Position numbers and translations under genes: made by a program. This document shows, one piece after another, positions 8,144 to 14,366 of a stretch of DNA of 14,366 bases (the first letter of the stretch is position 1; the number at the start of each line of letters is the position of its first letter). The stretch comes from Verrucomicrobia bacterium UBA3214 (GTDB lineage: Bacteria > Verrucomicrobiota > Kiritimatiellia > RFP12 > UBA1067): NCBI GenBank assembly GCA_002363575.1, contig DEWI01000149.1, positions 1-14,366 on the forward strand, given 5' to 3'. Below the pieces are notes generated by a model that was not told the DNA's origin, did no database searches, and saw only the letters and a list, made by a program, of their open reading frames with translations.

Positions 8144-8168
8144 GCCGGCGCGCCGTGTGCGCGCCGGC
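8144..8168. repeat. Perfect 10-bp GC inverted repeat
   Basis: GCCGGCGCGC (8144-8153) pairs perfectly with GCGCGCCGGC (8159-8168) around a 5-base loop. It lies 17 bases upstream of the TTGACA box. It could end transcripts from the GH2 gene without a U-tract, or be a REP-like element or regulator site. Confidence 0.6.
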
Positions 8169-8366
8169 CCGCGAAGACCTTTCCGCCAAGGCAGCGCTGT
8201 TGCAGAAATTGCTTTCTGCGGCTACGGCGCCCTTCTTGCGCCCGAAGGACGGCAATGCCGGCCATCCTTTATCGCATCGCTATTCCGGCAACAGATTGCG
8301 ACTTCAGCACGCGCTTTTATACAAGGCCGCATGACGCGCGGTGGCTTCGCAGAAATAAATAGAGTG

Positions 8367-10016
8367 TCACGGCTTGAGATTGAAATATCTGCGCACCGTA
8401 TCGGCGGAAAGTTTCGGACGTCGCAGACGGTCGAATACGCCTGAAATCGAGCCGCCGAACATATACGACACGGCTTTGCCGCCGAAGCGCTCGCGCGTCC
8501 TGCCGTCGTTCAGCTGCCAAATCGAGAAGCCGACGACATCTGGATTCGCCCACAAAGTTTCGAAAACGTTCGTCAGATACTCGTTCTGAAACTCCTCCGT
8601 ATTCGGCGAAGCGTATTCCCCGCGCCGCCCGAACTCGCCGCCGCACCCCGTCTCGGAAACGATAATGGGCTTGTCTGGATAGCGCTGGCGGAACTTCGCG
8701 ACAATATCGTTGAATCGCGTGGAAACCGACTCTGCGAGCTGCGCGCTATCGCCGGGAATCATCGGTATCGTTCCGGGATAGGCGTTGAAGGAGACGACAT
8801 CCATGTTGGCGCAGCAGATATCGCCATCCGTATTGTTGCAGGCGAACGTGACGAGACGCCCCGGATTTTCTGCGCGGATCGTCCGCGCCAGCATATCGAC
8901 GAGAATCTTGCATTCCTCCTTGTCGCTTGAGCACTCGTTGAGGAAACCGTACATGATTACGCAAGGGTGGTTGAAGCTCGCGCGCACCATATCGCGCGTT
9001 TGCTTGATCTGCATCGCGCAGAACTCTTCATCCTTCAACTCGTTCGGCGGGAAGCTGCAGTTCGTGTAATTCTGTCCATTGCCCCATCCGAGAGATTCCT
9101 CCCAGACCAGCACGCCGTTTTCGTCGCAAAGCTCCAGAAAGCGCTCGCTCTGTTGATAATGCGCGCCGCGTATGAAATTCCCGCCGAGCGCCTTGAGACG
9201 CTGGATATCCTGAAGCATGAGCGCATCGCCTGTCGCCGCGCCATTGAGCCAATCCGACTCATGCCGGTTGAAACCCTTGAGAAACAGCTCTTTCCCATTA
9301 AGGTAGAGCTTCCGGTCTTTCGCTTCGATTTGGCGTATGCCGAAGCGCACCTTCCGCCCTGCGACATCGATTGTCGTCAGATTGGGCTCTTCCGGACTCC
9401 ACAACTTGAAGTCTTTGATCGTGCGCACTTCTTTTGACACACCCTCTATCTCCACTTCCACCTTGCCGGTTTTGTAGTCCAGCGTGCGCACGAACACTTT
9501 CGGCTCGCGCTCGACAAGCTTTACGCCATGATAGAATCCGCCGTAGAAATAGAAGTCGTAGTACGGACGCGCAAGCTTCACGCGCGGCCACGACAGGATG
9601 TTGTCGATCGCGGCGAAAACGACATGCTCGCCGGCGGCGAGATGGCCTACAGGTATCTCCAGCCGCGCGTATGGATACGGATGCATTCCGAGATCCTTGC
9701 CATCGATCGCAAACTTCGCCCTTACGCCCATCCCATCCACGACGAGAACGGCATCTTTCATCGGTTTTGACAAAGTAAACGAACGGCGGTAGAGACCGGT
9801 TCCGCGCTTCATGTACCACTTCGGCATCATGTCGTAGCATGCGGGAACGGGAATCGTGTCCGTCGCGGCGAATTCCGGCGTCGCGGCCGCTTCGAGGCTC
9901 TTCCCCTCCTCGAAGCGGAAATCCCAGCTGCCATCGAGCGAAAGCGGCTCCGCAGCGACGAGACCGCACGCGATGCAATAGATCGACGACGCCAACACAA
10001 TCGTACACAACTTCAT
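8367..10016 (-). CDS. Exported GH2 family glycosidase (beta-galactosidase-like, compact)
   Basis: This 549-residue retaining beta-glycosidase has three parts. The N-terminal jelly-roll (about 25-165) contains LDGSWDF, TGLYRRSFTL and PYYDFYFYGGFYHGVKL. A shortened immunoglobulin-like segment (about 168-235) ends in LWSPEEPNLTTIDVAG. The TIM barrel (236-549) contains LFLKGFNRHESDW, NFIRGAHYQQSERFLELCDE, HPCVIMYGFLNE (acid/base E361) and PIIVSETGCGGEFGR (nucleophile E455). At the position of the glucuronidase-specific NxK motif it reads GGSISGVFDR, so glucuronate specificity is unlikely. The start MKLCTIVLASSIYC at 10016 was chosen because it begins a signal peptide, with GAAAGG upstream. The open frame extends farther up through a DeoR-like HTH remnant. 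It lies downstream of GH3, probably co-transcribed. Confidence 0.9.
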   Translation of the reverse strand: MKLCTIVLASSIYCIACGLVAAEPLSLDGSWDFRFEEGKSLEAAATPEFAATDTIPVPACYDMMPKWYMKRGTGLYRRSFTLSKPMKDAVLVVDGMGVRAKFAIDGKDLGMHPYPYARLEIPVGHLAAGEHVVFAAIDNILSWPRVKLARPYYDFYFYGGFYHGVKLVEREPKVFVRTLDYKTGKVEVEIEGVSKEVRTIKDFKLWSPEEPNLTTIDVAGRKVRFGIRQIEAKDRKLYLNGKELFLKGFNRHESDWLNGAATGDALMLQDIQRLKALGGNFIRGAHYQQSERFLELCDENGVLVWEESLGWGNGQNYTNCSFPPNELKDEEFCAMQIKQTRDMVRASFNHPCVIMYGFLNECSSDKEECKILVDMLARTIRAENPGRLVTFACNNTDGDICCANMDVVSFNAYPGTIPMIPGDSAQLAESVSTRFNDIVAKFRQRYPDKPIIVSETGCGGEFGRRGEYASPNTEEFQNEYLTNVFETLWANPDVVGFSIWQLNDGRTRERFGGKAVSYMFGGSISGVFDRLRRPKLSADTVRRYFNLKP

Positions 10017-10151
10017 ATCCGGAGCCTTTCTTCTGGCGATGAATCGCGTGGTCGCTGAACTGACGCCGAACTCTTCCATGAGTTCCGCAATGCTGCACGA
10101 CTTGCGCTCCTTGGCGAAGTCGATTATGCGATGCAATCGTAGATTGTCCAT
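10017..10151 (-). pseudogene. DeoR-type helix-turn-helix remnant fused in frame to GH2
   Basis: From an ATG at 10151 the frame reads 45 codons directly into the GH2 start. Residues 5-36, RLHRIIDFAKERKSCSIAEL followed by MEEFGVSSATTR, match the N-terminal helix-turn-helix of DeoR-family sugar regulators. Similarity stops where the family motif should continue as IRRDL; FIARRKAPD follows, then the GH2 signal peptide. The sugar-binding C-terminal domain is missing. It starts 41 bases after the GH3 stop and I see no strong ribosome-binding site. It is most simply a truncated regulator. A functional short leader protein or upstream ORF cannot be excluded. Confidence 0.6.
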
Positions 10152-10191
10152 ATCCGGGCCATGTATCGGCGATCCACCAGCTTGCGCGGCC

Positions 10192-12432
10192 TCACTTCGC
10201 AGCGAACTGCAAAGGACGTCCAGACTCGGAGTCCGGCGCAATCCAGGCAGTGAAGGATTCGGGCAGTTCGAAGCGCCCGCCGTCGCAGAAGAACCCCAGA
10301 GACTTGACCGCGACGCGGATTTCCACATGCGCGGTTTCCCCCGGCGAAAGCGCGACGCGGCGGAACCCCTTCAATTCGCGGCGCGGGCGCGCTATCGACG
10401 CCTTGTCGGCATGGACATAGACTTGCACAAGTTCGCTCGCGTCGCGCGATCCCGTGTTCGAGACATCGACCGAGAACACGGCCGTGTCGCCTTCCACGCG
10501 GACGGCTTCGTTAGAATATGCGACAGTAGAATAGGTCAATCCGTATCCGAATGGATATACCGCCTTTAGAGATGCGTCGTTATAGCAGGAAGTGAATCGC
10601 CTGCCAAAGGGATGCTTGCGGCTGAAAGTCGCGGGGCGCCCGGTCGTCGTGCGCGAATAAAACTGCGGGCACACGCCGCTCGCGCTCGGCATATCCACCG
10701 TCAAGCGCCCGTAGGGCTCGGCGATTCCAGTGATGACATCCGCAACGCCCCAGCCGCCGCTCCCTCCGGGATTCCACGCCATCACGATGGCGTCGGCAAG
10801 CTCCGCGATCTCGGGAAACGCCATGGGCCGTCCGCCGAAAACGACGGCGACCAGTTTCCTGCCGCGAGCCTTGATTGTCTGCGCGACTTTCAGCTGCTCG
10901 CCCGGAAGCTCGATTTTGGCGGATGAATTGCCCTCGCCGGAGTTCTCCCAATAGTCGCCAAACGCCGCAACGACGATGTCGGCTTTGGCCAGCGCCTTTT
11001 CAAGCTCCTCGGTATCGACGCGCCCCCGCAGAGTGTACGCCTTGGAGTATTCCACGTCTATGCCGTCGGCTTTCAGGCCGTCGAGCAGCGTGGCGTTCTC
11101 GAAATTGGACATGTCCTTCGTGTTCCAGCAGCCCATCATCTGCCAGGCGTTCGCGGCGATGTCGCCTACGAGAGCGACTTTGGCGCCCTTCCCGAGCGGA
11201 AGCACGCCGCCTTCGTTCTTCAAAAGCACGGTGGATTTGCGCGCCGCCTCGCGCGCGAGTGCGCGGTTCTCGGCAGGATCCACGACGGCGGACACTTTCG
11301 CTTCGTCGATTTCCGGATGGTCGAAGAGTCCCAGCCGGAACTTGACGCGCAGGACATTGCGCACGGCGTCATCCACCGTCTTCATGGAGACGCGCCCGCT
11401 TTTGACGAGCCGCGCGAGATTCTCCGCATAGCACGGCGTGACCATCTCCATATCCATGCCGGCATTGATGGCCGACTCTGCGGCGTCCGCGCCATCCGCC
11501 GCCACTCCGTGGTTTACAAGTTCCTTGACGGCAGCCCAATCGGAAATCGTCATGCCGTCGAAACCCAATTCGCCGCGCAGGATATCGCGCAGAAGATATT
11601 TGCTCGCCGAGCAAGGCACGCCGTTGAAGCTGTGGAATGCGGGCATGACGGTCGCCACGCCGGCTTCGACCGCCATTTTGAACGGCGGCAGATAAACATT
11701 GCGCAACGTCGAATCGGCCATCTCTACGGCATTGTAGTCCCGTCCGCCAAGACTCGCGCCGTAGCCGACGTAATGCTTGGCGCAGGCGGCGATGTGCAAT
11801 CCATCCGCCATGTCCGCGCCTTGAAGGCCGCGAACGAGCGCAGCGCCCATCAAACCCGTGACAAGCGGCTCGCTGCCGCCGCCTTCGGCAATTCGCCCCC
11901 ACCGCGCGTCGAACGCGACGTCTATCATCGGCGTGAACGTCCAGTTGCACCCTTCGAGAAGCGATTCCGCCGCCATCGCCTCACCGATGCGCCGCCACAA
12001 GTCTTCATCCCAGGAGCAGGCGAGCGCAAGCGGTATCGGATAGCACGTGCGCACGGAATGTATCATGTCATTCCCGATCAAAAGCGGTATCCCGACGCCT
12101 TCCATCGCCGCGCGCTGGATTCTGTTGTAATTCGCGACACCGCGCTTGCCGATGACAGACCCGTAGCGTCCGGCGCGAATGTCGGCGAGAAACGACTCCT
12201 TCAACGTCTCGCCTGACATGTCGCCGCTCGCCGGCTCTACCATGTCCTTGCCGAGGCACTGCCACAACTGCCCGACCTTCTGCTCGAACGTCAGGCGCGA
12301 CAACACCTCCTCCACGCGGCTCTCGACATCGGCAAGTTCGCCGAACGCCGCGCCCACGGCAAGAAATGGCATTGCGAGCCACACCGCCGCCTTGCACACC
12401 CCAATCCCCTTCTTCTCGGTTTCTTTTTTCAT
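10192..12432 (-). CDS. Exported GH3 beta-glucosidase-type enzyme (BglX-like)
   Basis: This 746-residue retaining exo-acting enzyme removes terminal beta-linked sugars, most often glucose or xylose. The n-region MKKETEKKGIGVCK and hydrophobic AAVWLAMPFLAVGAAFG form a signal peptide. The N-terminal barrel has LTFEQKVGQLWQ (48-59), IPLLIGNDMIHSVRT (115-129), DARWGRIAEGGGSEP, CAKHYVGYG (217-225) and GMTISDW with nucleophile D298. The alpha/beta sandwich starts near STVLLKNEGGVLPLG (400-414); E500 in NSGEGNSSAKIELPG is the acid/base candidate. AWNPGG and YPFGYGLTYS lead to a C-terminal fibronectin-like domain (SVDVSNTGSRDASELVQVYV). Length and domain order are normal for the family. AAGGA lies nine bases before the ATG. 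An extended -10 at 12459-12464 gives a leader of about 19 bases. It is the first gene of a GH3-GH2 unit. Confidence 0.95.
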   Translation of the reverse strand: MKKETEKKGIGVCKAAVWLAMPFLAVGAAFGELADVESRVEEVLSRLTFEQKVGQLWQCLGKDMVEPASGDMSGETLKESFLADIRAGRYGSVIGKRGVANYNRIQRAAMEGVGIPLLIGNDMIHSVRTCYPIPLALACSWDEDLWRRIGEAMAAESLLEGCNWTFTPMIDVAFDARWGRIAEGGGSEPLVTGLMGAALVRGLQGADMADGLHIAACAKHYVGYGASLGGRDYNAVEMADSTLRNVYLPPFKMAVEAGVATVMPAFHSFNGVPCSASKYLLRDILRGELGFDGMTISDWAAVKELVNHGVAADGADAAESAINAGMDMEMVTPCYAENLARLVKSGRVSMKTVDDAVRNVLRVKFRLGLFDHPEIDEAKVSAVVDPAENRALAREAARKSTVLLKNEGGVLPLGKGAKVALVGDIAANAWQMMGCWNTKDMSNFENATLLDGLKADGIDVEYSKAYTLRGRVDTEELEKALAKADIVVAAFGDYWENSGEGNSSAKIELPGEQLKVAQTIKARGRKLVAVVFGGRPMAFPEIAELADAIVMAWNPGGSGGWGVADVITGIAEPYGRLTVDMPSASGVCPQFYSRTTTGRPATFSRKHPFGRRFTSCYNDASLKAVYPFGYGLTYSTVAYSNEAVRVEGDTAVFSVDVSNTGSRDASELVQVYVHADKASIARPRRELKGFRRVALSPGETAHVEIRVAVKSLGFFCDGGRFELPESFTAWIAPDSESGRPLQFAAK

Positions 12433-12458
12433 AGCTCTTCATCCTTTGCTGCGGACAT

Positions 12459-12470
12459 ATTATAGCATAT
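12459..12470 (-). promoter_or_regulatory. Extended -10 promoter of the GH3 gene
   Basis: Minus-strand TGCTATAAT (hexamer 12464-12459) is an extended -10 with no recognisable -35. The 13 bases TATTATAGCATAT (plus strand, 12458-12470) are identical to those in the GntR/LacI regulator promoter (2355-2367). The shared sequence could be promoter consensus only or a common operator. Confidence 0.6.
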
Positions 12471-12581
12471 TTCGAAACCGCCGCCCCCGCGATATGTCCC
12501 TCTCTTCCTGCGCGCTCCGGCGGCAATCCATCCCGCTTCTCCTTTGTCCATCCGTTTCGCTTCCCCTGCCCTGTTTGGCAA

Positions 12582-12611
12582 ACGGGGCGCGGCGTAATCG
12601 CCGCGCCCCGT
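12582..12611 (-). terminator. Strong 13-bp GC hairpin after the surface-protein remnant
   Basis: ACGGGGCGCGGCG (12582-12594) pairs perfectly with CGCCGCGCCCCGT (12599-12611) around the loop TAAT. It lies 20 bases past the stop of the frame at 12631. On the minus strand only TT follows, so the U-tract is poor, but position and stability suggest termination or a 3'-end barrier that insulates the GH3 promoter. Confidence 0.65.
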
Positions 12612-12630
12612 GGATGGGCTTGAATGCAAG

Positions 12631-13047
12631 CTATTTCATCCTTACCCGCATGAAGTAGGCGTTGCCGGCATTTTCCGGAGGAACGACCGTCGCCCTGATG
12701 CGCCCGTCCCCTGTAGGCTCGAACAACAGCGTCGCATCATCTGGCGAAAATGCGTCCGCTTTCAATGTCGTCGCACTTTCGACGCTAAAAATCGTTTTAA
12801 GACGAGACTCCAGCGCAGACGCGCCGATGTTCACGCCGTCAAGCGAGAATATCGCCTCCACAATGCCGTTTTCGCCGACTTGCACGTCGTTGACGATCAA
12901 GTCGCCTTCTTTCGGCGCGGGCAAGACGCCCGCCGCGCACAGCGCATACGAAAGCCAGGCCGTCGTGGAAGTCTTTACATCCGCCGCGCCCGCCGATATC
13001 GCCCATGAATTGACGTAGCAACGCAGTTGCTTTTCATTTAGCAGATT
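12631..13047 (-). pseudogene. C-terminal remnant of a secreted surface protein
   Basis: A 138-codon frame with no convincing start runs from an in-frame TAA at 13050 to the stop at 12631. It reads CYVNSWAISAGAADVKTSTT, AWLSYALCAAGVLPAP, then a beta-rich domain with GDLIVNDVQVGENGIVEAIF and ends in GNAYFMRVRMK. Composition and layout look like the C-terminal module of a large exported protein of this lineage, with the N-terminal part gone. A TTG at 12924 could start a 97-residue protein, but no signal peptide would remain. A CGCAAAGC-type repeat lies at the truncated end (13052-13068). Function unknown; attachment or secretion of its lost passenger is a guess. Confidence 0.6.
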
Positions 13048-13185
13048 TTAACGCAAAGCACGCCAAGATGCATCTCGATTTTGGCACAAGTCGCTCGCTG
13101 CGCTCGCTATCCGCCAAAATATTCTGCGCATTAGAATATACGGATTGCAACCGGCAGCAAACGATTTCTGACGCGACAATCAAAG
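13048..13185. repeat. Repeat-rich intergenic patch
   Basis: This patch holds a degenerate CGCAAAGC/CGCCAAGA repeat (13052-13068), a perfect 8-bp inverted repeat ATTTTGGC (13078-13085) and GCCAAAAT (13113-13120), and inside it a tandem 9-base direct repeat CGCTCGCTG/CGCTCGCTA (13092-13109). The inverted repeat could fold after the upstream surface-protein gene, but no U-tract follows on the minus strand. No gene is seen here. Confidence 0.65.
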
Positions 13186-14304
13186 CTACCGCATTTCGAC
13201 CGTGACTTTGAAGAAATTGAAATTGCGCTCTTCGCCGTCGGCGAATTCAGTCCAATCTTTGTCTTGGAGCCTCGCTTTGCCGTACTTGCGGTATTTGCGC
13301 TTCTCCGCTTCGAAAGGATTGGCGAATTCTGGCGTCCATCCAATCACCGGCCCGCCGTTCTCGCCAAATGTTATCGACGCTTTAAACACATCGTCCGCAT
13401 CAGTCGGGTCAGTTCCTGCGACATAGCATTCCCAAACCTTGCGTCCGCTTGCAGCATTGTCATTTGCAGCCGCAGCGTAATCGTTGCCGTGCTTCTGAAG
13501 AATAGTTTGGCATTTTTCGTCAAACCACGTTTTCGGTATGGACACGGTCGCGCCGCTATCCGTCTCCACCAACACATCATCACTCTTCGCCGCCTGCCGG
13601 ATTTTGATTTCGCAAACGAATCCTTCGAACTCGATAAATGCAACGCCTTCGCGGGGCGAACCTGTGTCGTTTTCATCGACTTCTATTTGGCATAGATGCC
13701 TTTTCCCCTCAACATCATACCGCTCGGCATATAACCAATCGCCGCCTTTCGTCTTCACTAGAAAATACGAGTCGTAGTAGTCAAGTCGAGTCGAGCCTGA
13801 AGTTGTCTGCTTGAAAAGAGACACTGACACATTTGCAACGCCCCCTTCCGCGCCAAACGCGACCTCCCGCGATCCGGGCTCGATCTTGTATATCCAATCG
13901 CAAGCGACACTTGCCGGACCGGTGGTTGCGGAACCATATTTGATTTCGTAGATGTACGTTACTCCAGGCACTACATTATAGTCTATAAATTCGTTCCACC
14001 CTGTTACACTCGTGCAATCCGTGGCAATAAGCACACCGTCTCGATAAATGGAAACTTCACTTCCATCCGTCGGCTCCTCGATCCAGAGATCGCCATACCC
14101 TTCTCCTCCGTCCTTTTCCCACCTTGCCAAGTCGGTGTACAGAAGAAAACACCCTGGATAGTCTCCCCCCGTGGCAGACAAACCATGCGGGCCGCCCCAT
14201 TTTATATCGTATTCTGCCAGGTACCACCCATCGTCGTTTTCTCCGGCAAGGGCGTGCATCGACAATGTGGATACAACAAATCCAAGCATCAAAAGCTTAT
14301 TCAT
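13186..14304 (-). CDS. Secreted BACON-like beta-sandwich surface protein
   Basis: This is a 372-residue exported protein of unknown function. The signal peptide MNKLLMLGFVVSTLSMHALA is cleaved near residue 20, and GAGGAG lies about six bases before the ATG. Residues 80-140 are fibronectin III-like (GSEVSIYRDGVLIATDC, VVPGVTYIYEIKYG). Residues 142-237 resemble a BACON domain (PGSREVAFGAEGGVANVSVS, then VDENDTGSPREGVAFIEF and IKIRQAA), a fold often linked to carbohydrate or mucin binding. After a short helix (ILQKHGNDYAAAAND), WECYVAGTDPTDADD resembles the acidic calcium-binding loops of dockerin or thrombospondin-3 repeats. The C-terminal domain ends WTEFADGEERNFNFFKVTVE-MR, similar in kind to the end of the neighbouring remnant. 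No catalytic motif is visible. A role in binding or displaying enzymes on glycans is inference. Confidence 0.8.
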   Translation of the reverse strand: MNKLLMLGFVVSTLSMHALAGENDDGWYLAEYDIKWGGPHGLSATGGDYPGCFLLYTDLARWEKDGGEGYGDLWIEEPTDGSEVSIYRDGVLIATDCTSVTGWNEFIDYNVVPGVTYIYEIKYGSATTGPASVACDWIYKIEPGSREVAFGAEGGVANVSVSLFKQTTSGSTRLDYYDSYFLVKTKGGDWLYAERYDVEGKRHLCQIEVDENDTGSPREGVAFIEFEGFVCEIKIRQAAKSDDVLVETDSGATVSIPKTWFDEKCQTILQKHGNDYAAAANDNAASGRKVWECYVAGTDPTDADDVFKASITFGENGGPVIGWTPEFANPFEAEKRKYRKYGKARLQDKDWTEFADGEERNFNFFKVTVEMR

Positions 14305-14366
14305 TTTTACTCCTCGCGCCTTCGATTTGTTTCACTTCGCAATAATCTGGCTTGTCCTTGTCCCGT

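Larger units (their letters stand above)
8015..8366. other. Intergenic region between GH2 and the GH-A glycosidase
   Basis: About 350 bases without a convincing gene. It contains the promoter at 8097-8126, an 80-base leader to the GH-A start and a GC-rich hairpin at 8144-8168. Overlapping open frames occur on both strands, but none has a ribosome-binding site or recognisable protein content. I see no U-tract terminator after the GH2 stop. Confidence 0.6.

Noticed and set aside
8113..8334. 73-codon plus-strand frame between GH2 and GH-A
   Set aside because: Part of it looks helix-like, but it runs against the promoter region, lacks a ribosome-binding site and matches nothing I know.
10152..10328. 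Upstream extension of the GH2 frame to an ATG at 10328
   Set aside because: It overlaps the GH3 C-terminus, has a low-complexity translation and would bury the GH2 signal peptide.
11317..12216. 299-codon plus-strand open frame
   Set aside because: Antisense to the GH3 gene, histidine/arginine-rich mirror translation.
13092..13109. Tandem CGCTCGCT repeats as a possible CRISPR array
   Set aside because: Only two 9-base units with no spacers and no cas genes.
13078..13120. Inverted repeat ATTTTGGC/GCCAAAAT as an intrinsic terminator
   Set aside because: The stem is only 8 bp with a 27-base interior and no T-run on either side. It is kept only as a repeat.

Overview
This 14.4 kb window is GC-rich (except between genes), and every supportable gene lies on the minus strand. 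The gene content suggests a carbohydrate-degrading member of the PVC group, most like Kiritimatiellota or Lentisphaerota. The reasons are several Sec-exported glycoside hydrolases, a GntR/LacI hybrid regulator, a DUF4886-type SGNH hydrolase, and secreted proteins with a conserved aromatic/basic C-terminal strand. The taxonomy is inferred from gene types and was not tested.

In transcription order (high to low coordinates) the window holds: a secreted BACON-like surface protein (13186-14304); the C-terminal remnant of another surface protein (12631-13047) ending at a strong hairpin; an exported GH3 beta-glucosidase-type enzyme (10192-12432); a DeoR-type helix-turn-helix remnant fused in frame to a GH2 glycosidase (8367-10016); a new promoter and a large exported clan GH-A glycosidase (5330-8014); a C-terminal scrap of an FGGY sugar kinase (5133-5333); an exported SGNH/DUF4886 hydrolase (4229-5113); a broken MFS sugar transporter (3133-4222) closed by a clear terminator; tRNA-Ala(GGC) with its own promoter and terminator (2953-3028); a decayed frame resembling an AbiEi-type antitoxin (2583-2824); a GntR/LacI-type regulator (1243-2334); and an exported GH29 alpha-L-fucosidase that runs off the left edge (1-1145).

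Together the intact genes look like a glycan-utilisation locus. GH3, GH2, the GH-A enzyme, the fucosidase and possibly the SGNH esterase would trim a branched, fucose-containing and perhaps acylated glycan outside the cytoplasm. The regulator would sense a released sugar. The uptake and phosphorylation steps that should complete the pathway (MFS transporter, FGGY kinase) are present only as damaged copies.

The most unusual aspect is this selective decay. At least five genes in 14 kb are truncated, frameshifted or fused, while all the large secreted hydrolases are open. Short CGCAGAGR-type repeats sit at two of the damaged gene ends. I found no CRISPR array, insertion sequence, prophage or clearly new multi-gene system. 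The best novelty candidates are the unclassified GH-A enzyme, the compact GH2 that lacks the glucuronidase NxK motif, and the shared C-terminal strand of the surface proteins.
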